DNA of 64,000 nucleotides from CAYMCO01 sp964388955. GTDB lineage: Bacteria > Chloroflexota > Anaerolineae > Anaerolineales > E44-bin32. Of the stretch, positions 43,028 to 52,015 are shown piece after piece. Every line of letters starts with the position of its first letter. The first letter of the stretch is position 1. Under the pieces are notes generated by a model. That model saw only the letters and a list, made by a program, of their open reading frames with translations, had not been told where the DNA came from and did not search any database. The DNA lies in the NCBI GenBank assembly GCA_964388955.1, contig CAYMCO010000004.1, positions 62,001-126,000 of the forward strand, written 5' to 3'. A program made the position numbers and the translations under genes.

Positions 43028-45265
43028 ATGGGTTTGGAATTCCGAACCTCTATGCTCCGCAGGTGGAAAGCCAGAAGCCGCGGCCAAGCGGCGGTCATCG
43101 TGGCCATGGCGTTCGTCGGTCTGTTGGTGGCCGTCGGATTGGCCGTTGACGGCGGCATCCTGTTCCTGCACCGAGTATGGCTGCGGGAGGCAGCCGACGC
43201 CGCCGCCTTGGCGGGCGCATATGAGCTGCCCAACGAGAACGCAGCTTGCGCGCGCGCCGTCGAATACCTGCTCAACCACGACTACACGCCCGGCGACGAT
43301 TTCGAATTCCAGGTGATCTTCCCCGAGCCGGGAGAGGTGGACGATTTCCCGGCCGTCCCCACCAGCCCAACTCGCGTGTTGAACTCGCCGTCTATCTCCG
43401 ACTGCAGCGGCCTGAGCATCGCCGGAGACCACCAGGAGGTGTGGGTCACCGCCGATCAGCAGGTCAAGACCGTATTCATGGGATTGGTGGGAATCAACAA
43501 CGTGGGAACCGGAATCCCGGCGGTGGCGCTGAAGCCGGAGCAGTTCGACATAGTCTTCGCCATCCCCGACAACTCCGGTTTGCGACACGACACCTGCGAT
43601 TACGGCAAGTCAGAAATGTACACGCAGGGAACGGACTTCTTCGGCGGGACCTATGGCTGCACCAGCCACCACACCAATGTCTCGATAGTGGACGCAATCG
43701 TCAATGGCGGTTTCGAGGAAGATTCTGACGGCAATGGAATCCCCGATGGCTGGGAGGTTTCCTACGACGACGAGGTCTCACTCTCCGACGATAACCTTCG
43801 CGGGAGCCATTCGGCCGCTCTGGAGAACACGCAGAACTATCCGAACCCATGGTGCAACACTTCAACGCAGAATGGATGTGCCGATCTATTCCAGACCATC
43901 ACCACCAGCCGGACACACCTTTATCTGGGATTCTGGGTCAAAAATGGCGGCGGCTCGCGCAATGGTATGGAGACCGATGCATTCGATGCTGACAAAGTCG
44001 GGCTGTACCTGCGCTGGGATACCAACGGAGACGGCACCGTAGACAGCGCGCCTCTGTTCCCTCGCATCGTCCAATTCTGCGAGTGGGATGACCGGCGGGG
44101 CGGCATCGGGCCGTGCCGCTTCTGCCCCGACCAGCAGGACGAGCCGTGTGAATTCAACGACCGGTCCGATGAAGGCGACGACACTCCCACGCAGTGCTCG
44201 GCGTTCTTCCGGCCGACCTACGACAGTGATTGGCAATATGCTATTGTAGAGATCCCCAGCGACGCCTGGATTGGCGCCAACGACACCATCGAGATCCGCT
44301 TCGTCAATTTCGGAGACAATGACGCCGGCGAAAGCGTTCCGTATGATTCAGACCAAGTCTTGATCGATGACGTCACGCTCTACAGCGCGCCCTGGAAGGA
44401 GGGGCCTTATGCCATCTACCAGGCCTGCGATTCAGACGGTCGCGCCTCATGCTACACCGCCGACACCTGGCCGAACTGCGACGACTACTACAACGGCCTC
44501 GGCAACACCGACCCCTCGCTGCCCTACGGCTCCAATTTCGTCCCGCCTCGCGAGGCAGACATCCCGGATATCCTTTTCCCCGCCAGAGAATTGATGCAGC
44601 AGCCGCTGTACGACATGCTGCTGGCGATCGGCAACGATAGCGACCTAAATCCTGGCCCGCCCTCCTTCATGGAGATGCTGGGGCCTGGCCAGTCCTTCGG
44701 CTATGCGCTCTACAAGCAGCATACCTATTTGGTCGGCTGCAATGGACACGGCGACCTGAATACGAATTATGATCAGTTCCGCGATGACCTGTTCAATAGA
44801 GTTTCCTCCCATGCTCCCGATATCAGCTGCCCCCAGGGCGGGGGACTGGGATCCAACATCGCGCAGGCGCTGGCCGCCTCCCGCAAGATACTCGCGGAGG
44901 GGTCGCGAGAGAACACGACCAAGGTGATCGTGCTGTACGCTGCCTACGGCGCCAACACCATTTGCGGCTGGAACCAGGACACCTACTGCTACGGACAGAC
45001 CCTCTGCGCCCCGGGTTCCGCCGACTACGACGCCTGCATCGCCACGGCCGAGGAAGATGCCGAGCGCCAGATTCAATTTGCGATTGCGGACGGGATCACG
45101 GTGTTCACCATCGGCATCGGCCAGCACGCTGACATGGATCTGATGCAGCGATTGGCGGAGCCCACTGGAGGCACTTGGCACCATGTGATGGATAACAGCC
45201 AGCTATCGGGCACCTTCCAGCAGGTATACGAGGACATGCAGCAGATCGTTCGCTTGACGCGCTGA
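43028..45265 (+). CDS. TadG-like protein with vWA domain interrupted by an inserted region
   Basis: A 745-residue protein. The Tad N-terminal helix is RGQAAVIVAMAFVGLLVAVGLAVDGG, then the signature EAADAAALAGAYEL. A vWA strand follows (FDIVFAIPDNSGL), with DNSGL instead of the complete DxSxS. An inserted region of about 270 residues (43700-44480) has GFEEDSDGNGIPDGWE and a jelly-roll-like carbohydrate-binding pattern. The vWA fold then closes (IAQALAASRKILAEGS, TKVIVLYAAYG, ITVFTIGIG). Start 43028 is chosen because GAGGTGG lies eight bases upstream; the GTG at 43016 is possible. It probably works at the cell surface with the two TadE-like proteins. Confidence 0.82.
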   Translation: MGLEFRTSMLRRWKARSRGQAAVIVAMAFVGLLVAVGLAVDGGILFLHRVWLREAADAAALAGAYELPNENAACARAVEYLLNHDYTPGDDFEFQVIFPEPGEVDDFPAVPTSPTRVLNSPSISDCSGLSIAGDHQEVWVTADQQVKTVFMGLVGINNVGTGIPAVALKPEQFDIVFAIPDNSGLRHDTCDYGKSEMYTQGTDFFGGTYGCTSHHTNVSIVDAIVNGGFEEDSDGNGIPDGWEVSYDDEVSLSDDNLRGSHSAALENTQNYPNPWCNTSTQNGCADLFQTITTSRTHLYLGFWVKNGGGSRNGMETDAFDADKVGLYLRWDTNGDGTVDSAPLFPRIVQFCEWDDRRGGIGPCRFCPDQQDEPCEFNDRSDEGDDTPTQCSAFFRPTYDSDWQYAIVEIPSDAWIGANDTIEIRFVNFGDNDAGESVPYDSDQVLIDDVTLYSAPWKEGPYAIYQACDSDGRASCYTADTWPNCDDYYNGLGNTDPSLPYGSNFVPPREADIPDILFPARELMQQPLYDMLLAIGNDSDLNPGPPSFMEMLGPGQSFGYALYKQHTYLVGCNGHGDLNTNYDQFRDDLFNRVSSHAPDISCPQGGGLGSNIAQALAASRKILAEGSRENTTKVIVLYAAYGANTICGWNQDTYCYGQTLCAPGSADYDACIATAEEDAERQIQFAIADGITVFTIGIGQHADMDLMQRLAEPTGGTWHHVMDNSQLSGTFQQVYEDMQQIVRLTR

Positions 45266-45300
45266 CCTGCGGGAGCGCACCAGACCCAATCCATATAGCA

Positions 45301-45335
45301 GGCGCAGCCCCGCCTCTTGCGGGGCTGCGCCTTCA
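45301..45335 (+). terminator. Rho-independent terminator of the Tad operon
   Basis: GGCGCAGCCCCGC (45301-45313) and GCGGGGCTGCGCC (45319-45331) form a perfect 13-bp stem with loop CTCTT, then TTC. Confidence 0.8.
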
Positions 45336-45396
45336 TATGCTGCTGGCCGCCGTCCGGGCGGGGGAGCCGGATCCGCCGGCAACCCGGAAATGCTCA

Positions 45397-46776
45397 TCAC
45401 GAGGTCTTGGATCCGCCTGCAATTCCCGCCTCGGCTGATGACTGCGAGTCCTCGAACACCCCTGCCAGGTCATGGATCATTGCACCGGTCACGCGGACTG
45501 GAGCCATCTCGCCCACCGGCGCCTTTCCCTCCACCAACACCATACCGTCGATCTCCGGCGCATCGCGATAGGAGCGGCCGACCGAAAGCCCGTCCCCGTA
45601 GCCTTCGATAAGCACATCCAGCTCCTTTCCCACCAGATCCTGATTCTTCCCCAGCGAGATGCCCTGTTGGGCGGCCATCAGGCGTTCTCTGCGGGCCTGC
45701 TTGACCTCCAGCGCAATGGGATCTCCCAACACTTCGGCGGCCGTCCCCTGCTCCTGGAAATAGGTGAACACGCCCATACGGTCGAAGCGGATCTCCTGGA
45801 TGAAATCCAACAGCGTTTCGAATTCTGCCTCCGTCTCGCCCGGGTAACCAACGATGAACGTCGAGCGCAGGGCCAACCCCGGCATCCGGGCGCGCATCTT
45901 CTCCACCGTCCGGCGCACCCAATCCACATTCGCCGGTCGGCGCATGCGTTTCAAGGTCTCTGGATGGGCGTGCTGCAGGGGCATGTCCAGGTAGGGCAGG
46001 ATTTGCGGATGTCGTGCCATCACATCGATCAGCGCATCCGTCACATGCCCGGGATATGCGTACATCAGGCGGATCCACTCAATCTGCGGGGCTGCCTCGA
46101 TCAGTCTCTCCAACAGCAACGTCAGCCCGTCCCGCATGCCCAAATCCCGGCCATAATCGGTTGTGTTCTGGGCAATGAGCACCAACTCACGGACGCCCCG
46201 CTCGGCCAGGCGCGCTGCCTCCGCCAACACGTTCTCCGTCGGCCGGCTGACCAGCGACCCTTTGATCAACGGGATGGCACAAAATGCGCAGGGCCGGCGG
46301 CATCCATCGGCGATCTTCAGATATGCGCTCACACCCTGCACAGCCGCGCGCGTCACGCCCCTCTCATCGCGGCCGACGGTCTTCACCTCAGGGAGATGGT
46401 ACACGGGCTCATGACGAGGGCCTGCGCGCAGCTTCTTGACCAGCTTCACGATGTCCATCCAGCGGCGGGTTCCCAATACGCCATCAATCCCGGGGATCTC
46501 CCTGACCACCTGCGGGCCATAGCGCTGGGTCAGGCAGCCCGCCGCGACCAGCAGTTGGCCAGGCTTTTTCGAGCGAGCCGCTTGCCGCAACACCCGCAAC
46601 GATTCCTCTTTTGCCGGGCCGATGAAACCACAGGTATTGACAATGATCACGCTGGCCGACTCCTGCGAGGGCAGGGCGCGATATCCCTGCCGCGTGAGCA
46701 ATTCGGCCATGGATTGGGAATCCACGCTGTTCTTTGCGCAGCCCAGGGAGAGGATGTGGAAACCGCCTTCATCCAT
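45397..46776 (-). CDS. rimO: Ribosomal protein S12 methylthiotransferase
   Basis: A 459-residue radical SAM methylthiotransferase. The N-terminal domain begins ILSLGCAKNSVDSQ with the UPF0004 cysteines (NTCGFI and AAGCLTQRYG); the radical cluster is CRRPCAFC; a C-terminal TRAM domain ends near the tail. RimO adds a methylthio group to Asp88-equivalent of S12. It starts one base after the preceding gene's stop, so it is coupled to the RodZ-like gene. Confidence 0.93.
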   Translation of the reverse strand: MDEGGFHILSLGCAKNSVDSQSMAELLTRQGYRALPSQESASVIIVNTCGFIGPAKEESLRVLRQAARSKKPGQLLVAAGCLTQRYGPQVVREIPGIDGVLGTRRWMDIVKLVKKLRAGPRHEPVYHLPEVKTVGRDERGVTRAAVQGVSAYLKIADGCRRPCAFCAIPLIKGSLVSRPTENVLAEAARLAERGVRELVLIAQNTTDYGRDLGMRDGLTLLLERLIEAAPQIEWIRLMYAYPGHVTDALIDVMARHPQILPYLDMPLQHAHPETLKRMRRPANVDWVRRTVEKMRARMPGLALRSTFIVGYPGETEAEFETLLDFIQEIRFDRMGVFTYFQEQGTAAEVLGDPIALEVKQARRERLMAAQQGISLGKNQDLVGKELDVLIEGYGDGLSVGRSYRDAPEIDGMVLVEGKAPVGEMAPVRVTGAMIHDLAGVFEDSQSSAEAGIAGGSKTS

Positions 46777-46777
46777 G

Positions 46778-47731
46778 TTAGCCCCCGGGTTCCGGCGTGC
46801 TGGTCATCGTCGGGGTGGTCGTTGCTGTAAGGCTTGGCGTGGCGGGGGATGTCGCGCTGGGCGTGGGCGAAATGGTTGGCGTAGGGGATATCGCACTCTG
46901 TGCATCCCAAAGCTGGATTAGTACTTGGTTTCGCTCCCCCATGCTCGCCGGCTCGCCACCGTTGTAGCTGACCCGCAGCGCGGCGGCGTTCCCCGTTCGC
47001 AGCTCAATGAGACTCTCCCCCTGAAATACGAGCTGCTGACCTGGATCCACCCGCCCACGAAATCGTATTTCTCCATCCACAATCACTTCGAGCCACGCGC
47101 GCGCCACCGCCTGAATGCGCAGATTGACGGGCGAGGCCGGCTCGATCGTCACTTCGGGTGCGGGGCCTTCCGTCTCCACCGAAGTGGGCTCCGCCGGCGA
47201 AGCGGGGCCCGGCGCCAGCGCCAGAGGCGGTTCAGTCCCCTCGGCAGTGGAGGCCCCGATGGGGGTGCTCGTCGCCAGACCTTCGGCGACATTCTCCACC
47301 TGCTGCCGGCTGCTGCTCATCACCCTGCCGATCCCCCACACGAACAATGCGACGATCGCAAGGACGACCCCTGCGGCGATGAACAGGTCAACGGAAAGCC
47401 AGCGGGGCAACTTGGAGCGAACCCGCACCGAAGGCCGCTTCTCAGCCCCCAATAGCCCATCCGGCGAGATCCGGCGCGGCCTCCCGGCGCGAAGCGCTTC
47501 AGCGTATCGCAACAGCACTTCGTCTGAGTCAAGGCCGAGGAATTCCGCATAGTTGTGCAGGAAGCCGCGGGCTTGCACCCGAGAAGGTAGGGCCGCCATG
47601 TCGCCTGCCTCGATGCGCTCCAGATGGTGGGCCCGGATGCGGGTGGCACGCTCGATTTCATCCAGCGTCAACCCAAGCCGCTCGCGAGTCTGTCGCAACT
47701 CGAGGCCAATGGCCTCCAACTCTTTCACCAT
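46778..47731 (-). CDS. RodZ-like helix-turn-helix membrane protein
   Basis: A 317-residue protein. Residues 1-70 are a RodZ-type HTH (RQTRERLGLTLDEIERATRIRAHHLERIE), followed by a single membrane span (LFIAAGVVLAIVALFVWG, about 118-135), a Pro/Thr-rich linker, a DUF4115 beta domain (AVARAWLEVIVDGEIRFRGRV) and a Thr-Pro-rich tail. RodZ links the MreB cytoskeleton to wall growth; no mreB is in this window, so the role is by family only. It lies between rplI and rimO on the same strand. Confidence 0.85.
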   Translation of the reverse strand: MVKELEAIGLELRQTRERLGLTLDEIERATRIRAHHLERIEAGDMAALPSRVQARGFLHNYAEFLGLDSDEVLLRYAEALRAGRPRRISPDGLLGAEKRPSVRVRSKLPRWLSVDLFIAAGVVLAIVALFVWGIGRVMSSSRQQVENVAEGLATSTPIGASTAEGTEPPLALAPGPASPAEPTSVETEGPAPEVTIEPASPVNLRIQAVARAWLEVIVDGEIRFRGRVDPGQQLVFQGESLIELRTGNAAALRVSYNGGEPASMGERNQVLIQLWDAQSAISPTPTISPTPSATSPATPSLTATTTPTMTSTPEPGG

Positions 47732-47797
47732 ATGAGCGAAACCACCGGCTGTGGGTATGCGCCCTCCCGGCCGGTGGTCAAAGGTCCCTCCTCATGT

Positions 47798-48388
47798 TCA
47801 GGCTTCTTCAGATTCGTGTTCCTCCACATCCTCCGGCACGAGGGGTTCCTCAGTCTCCAGGAATTGCTCTAGGTATTCGGGGATCTCAGGGGCCTCCTCC
47901 GCTTCCTCCATCACCTCCACCTCATATGCGCTCTCCGGAGGCTCCCCTTCCCGGTGTACGAGGACCTTCACCTCCGGCACCAAGTCAAGAGTCAGGCGGA
48001 TCGGGACCTCGTGCACACCGAGGTCTTTGATGGGTTGGGTGTCGATCTTGTGCCGATCAACCTCAACTCCGAGCTTCTCCTCGATCGCCTCGGAGATCAT
48101 CGTGTTGTGGATCGAACCGTACAGCCTGCCGGTCTCGCTGGCCTTTACCGGAAACGCCAACTCTAGCCCCTCGAGCTGCTCCGCCAGGGCGCCCAACTCC
48201 TCGTTCAGCCGCGCTCGCTCTTTTGCCGCCCGCTTCGCAATACGCTCCGCTTGTTTGACCGCACCCTCTGTGGCTTTGATTGCCAGGCCCTGCGGGATCA
48301 GGTAGTTGCGGCCATAGCCGTCTGCAACCTCCTTCACGTCCCCGGCGCGGCCCAGATTGTAGACATCTTTCAACAGCATTAATCTCAT
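47798..48388 (-). CDS. rplI: Ribosomal protein L9 with long acidic tail
   Basis: A 196-residue L9. Its N-domain is canonical (MRLMLLKDVYNLGRAGDVKEVADGYGRNYLIP), then the long helix and C-domain (LYGSIHNTMISEAI, then HEVPIRLTLDLVPEVKVLV). Typical L9 is about 150 residues; here about 45 extra residues form a Glu-rich tail with PEIPEYLEQF in it. The start at 48388, rather than the long frame to 48541, has GGCGGAG upstream and matches the family. Confidence 0.93.
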   Translation of the reverse strand: MRLMLLKDVYNLGRAGDVKEVADGYGRNYLIPQGLAIKATEGAVKQAERIAKRAAKERARLNEELGALAEQLEGLELAFPVKASETGRLYGSIHNTMISEAIEEKLGVEVDRHKIDTQPIKDLGVHEVPIRLTLDLVPEVKVLVHREGEPPESAYEVEVMEEAEEAPEIPEYLEQFLETEEPLVPEDVEEHESEEA

Positions 48389-48474
48389 CTTCACTCCGCC
48401 TCTTCCGCAAGACTGGAGGGCCCCCAGCAGTGCGACCACCAAACTGGAATCGGATGCCCCTCGGAGCATCCATT

Positions 48475-48984
48475 CTACCAGAAAGGCATCCGCTTCTCCA
48501 TCACGATGCCGTCTTCCTGGTCGTAGTAGTATCCCCTCCATCGGCCCACAATCTCATATCCTTGTCGCAGATACAGCTCGTGGGCCGCCGTATTCGATTC
48601 CCGCAATGTGAGCCGGATGAGAGGGGTATCCAGTTCCCGCTCGCACGCCTGGAGCAATCGGGTGCCGATTCCCCGACGACGGTATTCCGGATGCACCCCC
48701 AAAGTGGCTATCCAGGAGAGGCCTTTGCGGCGCCGCCGGTCCCCAAGCACAAAGCCGACCAGTTGGCCGTTCAGCTCCGCCTTCAATCGAACGGTCGCCG
48801 GGAAGGTCAGCGCGGCGATCAAGTCGATGATGGGCCAGGTATCTCTGTCGAAGCACAAGCGCTCCAACGCCAACACCGACAGGAAATCCCGCCAGCTTGC
48901 TGGACCTATTTCGACTCGCTCGGTGTCAATTGAGCTGCTGATGTTCAACCTCAAACCCTGGCTTCGAAGGGCATCCCAAGCCAA
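48475..48984 (-). CDS. rimI: GNAT-family acetyltransferase (RimI-like)
   Basis: A 169-residue acetyltransferase with the acetyl-CoA motif WIATLGVHPEYRRRGIGTRLL and a second motif NTAAHELYLRQGYEIVGRWRGYY, close to RimI, which acetylates the N-terminus of ribosomal protein S18 and works alongside TsaD in some genomes. The start is uncertain: the frame opens with TTG at 48984 and no strong ribosome site was found. It lies upstream of rplI on the same strand, so a ribosomal link is sensible; the RimI symbol is an inference. Confidence 0.72.
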   Translation of the reverse strand: MAWDALRSQGLRLNISSSIDTERVEIGPASWRDFLSVLALERLCFDRDTWPIIDLIAALTFPATVRLKAELNGQLVGFVLGDRRRRKGLSWIATLGVHPEYRRRGIGTRLLQACERELDTPLIRLTLRESNTAAHELYLRQGYEIVGRWRGYYYDQEDGIVMEKRMPFW

Positions 48985-49086
48985 GGAACCTCTCGGGCAG
49001 CAGGAGCCGCCTGGCGGCTTCTTTGGGAGAGGCGAGAGGCGCCCGCGCCGGAGTACCCAAAGCGACTGGCCGCCAAGGCGCGGCGC

Positions 49087-50232
49087 CTAAAGACGCTTCT
49101 CATACATGCGGTAGGTCTTATACACCTCCCCCCCCAGTAGCTCGATGGAGCGGTTCATCATCAGATTGTTCTCAAGAATCCAGCTCATCTCCGCCCACTT
49201 ATACCCCTTCCGCACCGCATTCCGGGCGGTCTCCATGTACATGAGCGCATCCACCCCCTGCCCCCGATATTCCGGCAGCACGCCCAGGGCAAATACGCGC
49301 AGCCAGGTCAGCTTTCGGCGGACTTTCCAGTTCCAGAGCAGCTTCATCATGGTTAGTGTCTCCGGTTTCCCCGGACGTGGATAGGCCCTCAGCAGCGGCT
49401 CATTTAGATCGGGCAGACTCAGCCCGAAACCGATGGGCTCTCCCTCCGCCTCCACCATCACCACCAAATCGGGATCGATGATCTGCTTCAAGTTGGCCGC
49501 CAACGCGTTGACCTCGGAATCCGTGAAGGGCACAAACCCCCAGTTTCTTTCCCAGGATCGATTGTAGATATACTTGACGAATTCCACCTCCTGGTCGAAA
49601 TTCCGCATGTCAATCGTACGCACCACCCAATTGCGGCGCTTCCTGATCTTGTCAACAACACGGACCAGTTTGGGTGGGATCCGCTCCAAGTATCCATCCA
49701 CACGCACCGAATATGCCCACAGGTCCATGGCCTTCTCATAGCCCGCGTCCTGCAGGTAGGCGGAATAGCGAGGCGGGTTGTAGGTCATGAGTATACGGGG
49801 TGGATCTTCGAAGCCATCGATCAGCAGCCCAAGTTCGTCGTTCGTTGAAAACTGAGCAGGGCCCACGACGCTCTCGTGGCCCGCCTCTCGGGCCCAGTCC
49901 TCCGCCGTGGACAGCAGGAGCGCGGCCGCTTCCGCGTCCTCCAAGACTTCGAAGAAACCGAACCAGCCCTTGTTTTCCTCGTGGAACTCATTGTAGCGGT
50001 CATTGGTGAATGCCCCGATCGTCCCAACGACCTCACCTCGGCGCTTGGCCATGAAATATGTGGCGCGCCCATGTTCAAAGAAAGGGCTCTCCTCCGTATC
50101 CAGGAACTCCAACCGTTCGCTGATCAGAGGTGGCACCCAGTATGGATCTTCCCTATACACTTTCCAAGGGAAGGTGACGAACGTCTTGAGATCACTTCGG
50201 TCTTTCACGGACTGGATTTCCAAATCAGCCAT
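49087..50232 (-). CDS. GNAT-type N-acetyltransferase of the YghO-like group
   Basis: A 381-residue two-domain acetyltransferase. The N-terminal part starts FVTFPWKVYREDPYWVPPL, a hallmark of this large cytoplasmic group; the C-terminal part has the acetyl-CoA motif FALGVLPEYRGQGVDALMYME and the closing WILENNLMMNRSIELLGG. Its substrate is unknown. GGGAGGG lies before the ATG at 50232. It runs divergently from the Lgt-like gene. Confidence 0.85.
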   Translation of the reverse strand: MADLEIQSVKDRSDLKTFVTFPWKVYREDPYWVPPLISERLEFLDTEESPFFEHGRATYFMAKRRGEVVGTIGAFTNDRYNEFHEENKGWFGFFEVLEDAEAAALLLSTAEDWAREAGHESVVGPAQFSTNDELGLLIDGFEDPPRILMTYNPPRYSAYLQDAGYEKAMDLWAYSVRVDGYLERIPPKLVRVVDKIRKRRNWVVRTIDMRNFDQEVEFVKYIYNRSWERNWGFVPFTDSEVNALAANLKQIIDPDLVVMVEAEGEPIGFGLSLPDLNEPLLRAYPRPGKPETLTMMKLLWNWKVRRKLTWLRVFALGVLPEYRGQGVDALMYMETARNAVRKGYKWAEMSWILENNLMMNRSIELLGGEVYKTYRMYEKRL

Positions 50233-50306
50233 CAGACGGCCCTCCCGCTGAGTAGGGCGCTATTATACAATCGGCAGGCTGAGCGCAAAAGAATAAATGG
50301 GTCGCT

Positions 50307-51104
50307 ATGTGCGGCGATGGTATCATACGCATCGGGATCTGTGGCCTTATGAAAGCGTATCCAATTGCATTGTTACTGGGTTCAGTCATCGGCCTTCTTT
50401 GGCTGGGCTGGGCCCTGCCTCGCCCGCAACTTCCCGGGACCCATGCGGCTCATTCGCTAGGGCGGAGCGATTTCCTCGATGCCGGCCTCTGGGCACTGGC
50501 GCTGGGATTGCTGGGCGCTCGTCTGGCTTTCGCAGCAGGCCACTGGAGCTACTATTTCGAGAACCCCACCCAGATCCTGTGGTTCGGCCAAGGAGGGCTC
50601 AGTTGGATTGGCGGCGCCCTGGGCGGGCTCCTTGGCATCGGTGTTTATAAGGCCATTTCCGACAAACCTTTCTGGTGGATCGCGGACGCAATTGCATTCC
50701 CCGCGGTGATCCTGTTTATTGCCCTCTGGATCGGCTGCCTGCTGGATGGCTGCGCGTACGGGGCTACTGCAGCGGCCACTGGGTTCGGCTGGATCTCGCC
50801 GGATATGTTGGGGTCCCTCGCCCGGCGCTGGCCAACGCAAACAGTCGCGGCCGTGGGAGGGCTGGGCCTCCTGCTGGCCCTCGAGCGCTTGAGACACCGG
50901 CATCTCAAGCCCGGACTGCTCGCCTGCATTGCGTCCGTCGGTCTGGCAGTGATCTTGCTGGGGCTGAGCCTGGTGCGCGCGGATCCGGTTCCGTTTTTGG
51001 GCGGGATTCGACAGGACACCATCGGCGCGTCCCTGCTGCTGGTTGTCAGCCTGGTTTCGGCCGGAGCGCTGCTGGCGCGCGGGGAGAGCAAGGAGGCCGG
51101 ATGA
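50307..51104 (+). CDS. Prolipoprotein diacylglyceryl transferase-like membrane protein
   Basis: A 265-residue polytopic protein related to Lgt: RIGICGLMKAYPIALLLG at the start, GARLAFAAGHW, and GGLSWIGGALGGLLGIGVYKA where Lgt has its GGLS-x-HGG signature. The His of Lgt's signature is Ile here, and the RxxNFxxGE-like segment reads WIGCLLDGCAYG, so diacylglyceryl transfer is uncertain. Several lipoproteins in the window need Lgt, but a divergent paralogue is equally possible. The start at 50307 keeps the family N-terminus (alternative 50349). It overlaps the nitrilase gene by ATGA. Confidence 0.72.
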   Translation: MCGDGIIRIGICGLMKAYPIALLLGSVIGLLWLGWALPRPQLPGTHAAHSLGRSDFLDAGLWALALGLLGARLAFAAGHWSYYFENPTQILWFGQGGLSWIGGALGGLLGIGVYKAISDKPFWWIADAIAFPAVILFIALWIGCLLDGCAYGATAAATGFGWISPDMLGSLARRWPTQTVAAVGGLGLLLALERLRHRHLKPGLLACIASVGLAVILLGLSLVRADPVPFLGGIRQDTIGASLLLVVSLVSAGALLARGESKEAG

Positions 51105-52015
51105 CAGCTCTGAAAGTCGCTTTGGTGCAACTTAACACTCGACTGGGCCTGCCGCAAGCGAACCTGGAAAAGCATGTTTCCTATATCGATGAGGCGATGG
51201 CCGAAGATGCTGATCTGATCATCTTCCCGGAGCTCTCCCTTACCGGATATGCCCTGCAAGATCTTGTGCCCTCCGTCGCTCGCCGGCCGAGCGGCGAAGA
51301 TCCGATCTTCGGGCCTTTGTTGGCAGCCAGCAAAGAGATCGATATCATGGTCGGTTTTGTGGAGGACGGTAAGCGGCACCGCTTCTACATCTCGGCCGCC
51401 TACCTATCCGGTGGGGAGACGCTGCACGTCCATCGCAAGGTATATTTGCCCACCTACGCGCTCTTCGATGAGGGGCGATTCTTCGCCTGGGGAGACCGAG
51501 TGATGGCCTTCGATACGCCTTTGGGCCGATTCGGTATGCTGATTTGTGAGGATTTCTGGCACATTTCTCCACCCTACCTTCTGTGGCTGGACGGCGCCGA
51601 TGTGATGCTCTTTCAATCGGCTTCCCCTGGCCGGGGCCTGAGTCGGGACTCCAAATTCCGCACTTCGCGTTGGGTCGAGCAGATCAACCAGGCATACGCC
51701 AGCGTATTCACGACCTTTGTCGCTCATACAAACCGGGTCGGATTCGAGGATGGCCTCAATTTCTGGGGCGGGGCGACGGTCTTCAACCCGGAAGGTGATC
51801 TGATCGCCCAGGGCCCCTATCATGAAGAATCCCTGACCATAGCACATCTCGACCTCAACCAGATACGCCGCACACGCACCCGGCTGCCCCTGTTGAGAGA
51901 TGAGCGCACCGCGCTGATCGCGCGTGAGCTGGATCGCATCTTGCATGTGGACGGAAGATCGAGGTGGGATCGGTCACCGAAACCAGGACCAGGATGGGCG
52001 AATGATGATGGGTGA
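51101..52015 (+). CDS. Nitrilase-superfamily amidohydrolase, likely glutaminase partner of NadE
   Basis: A 304-residue C-N hydrolase with the Glu-Lys-Cys triad visible: Glu in FPELSLTGY, Lys in HRKVYLPTY, Cys in LICEDFWH. Its gene overlaps the NadE gene that follows (about 14 bases), and its sequence resembles the N-terminal glutaminase part of glutamine-dependent NAD synthetases. It would release ammonia from glutamine for NadE. A strong AAGGAGG precedes the ATG at 51101, which overlaps the Lgt-like stop. Confidence 0.85.
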   Translation: MTALKVALVQLNTRLGLPQANLEKHVSYIDEAMAEDADLIIFPELSLTGYALQDLVPSVARRPSGEDPIFGPLLAASKEIDIMVGFVEDGKRHRFYISAAYLSGGETLHVHRKVYLPTYALFDEGRFFAWGDRVMAFDTPLGRFGMLICEDFWHISPPYLLWLDGADVMLFQSASPGRGLSRDSKFRTSRWVEQINQAYASVFTTFVAHTNRVGFEDGLNFWGGATVFNPEGDLIAQGPYHEESLTIAHLDLNQIRRTRTRLPLLRDERTALIARELDRILHVDGRSRWDRSPKPGPGWANDDG

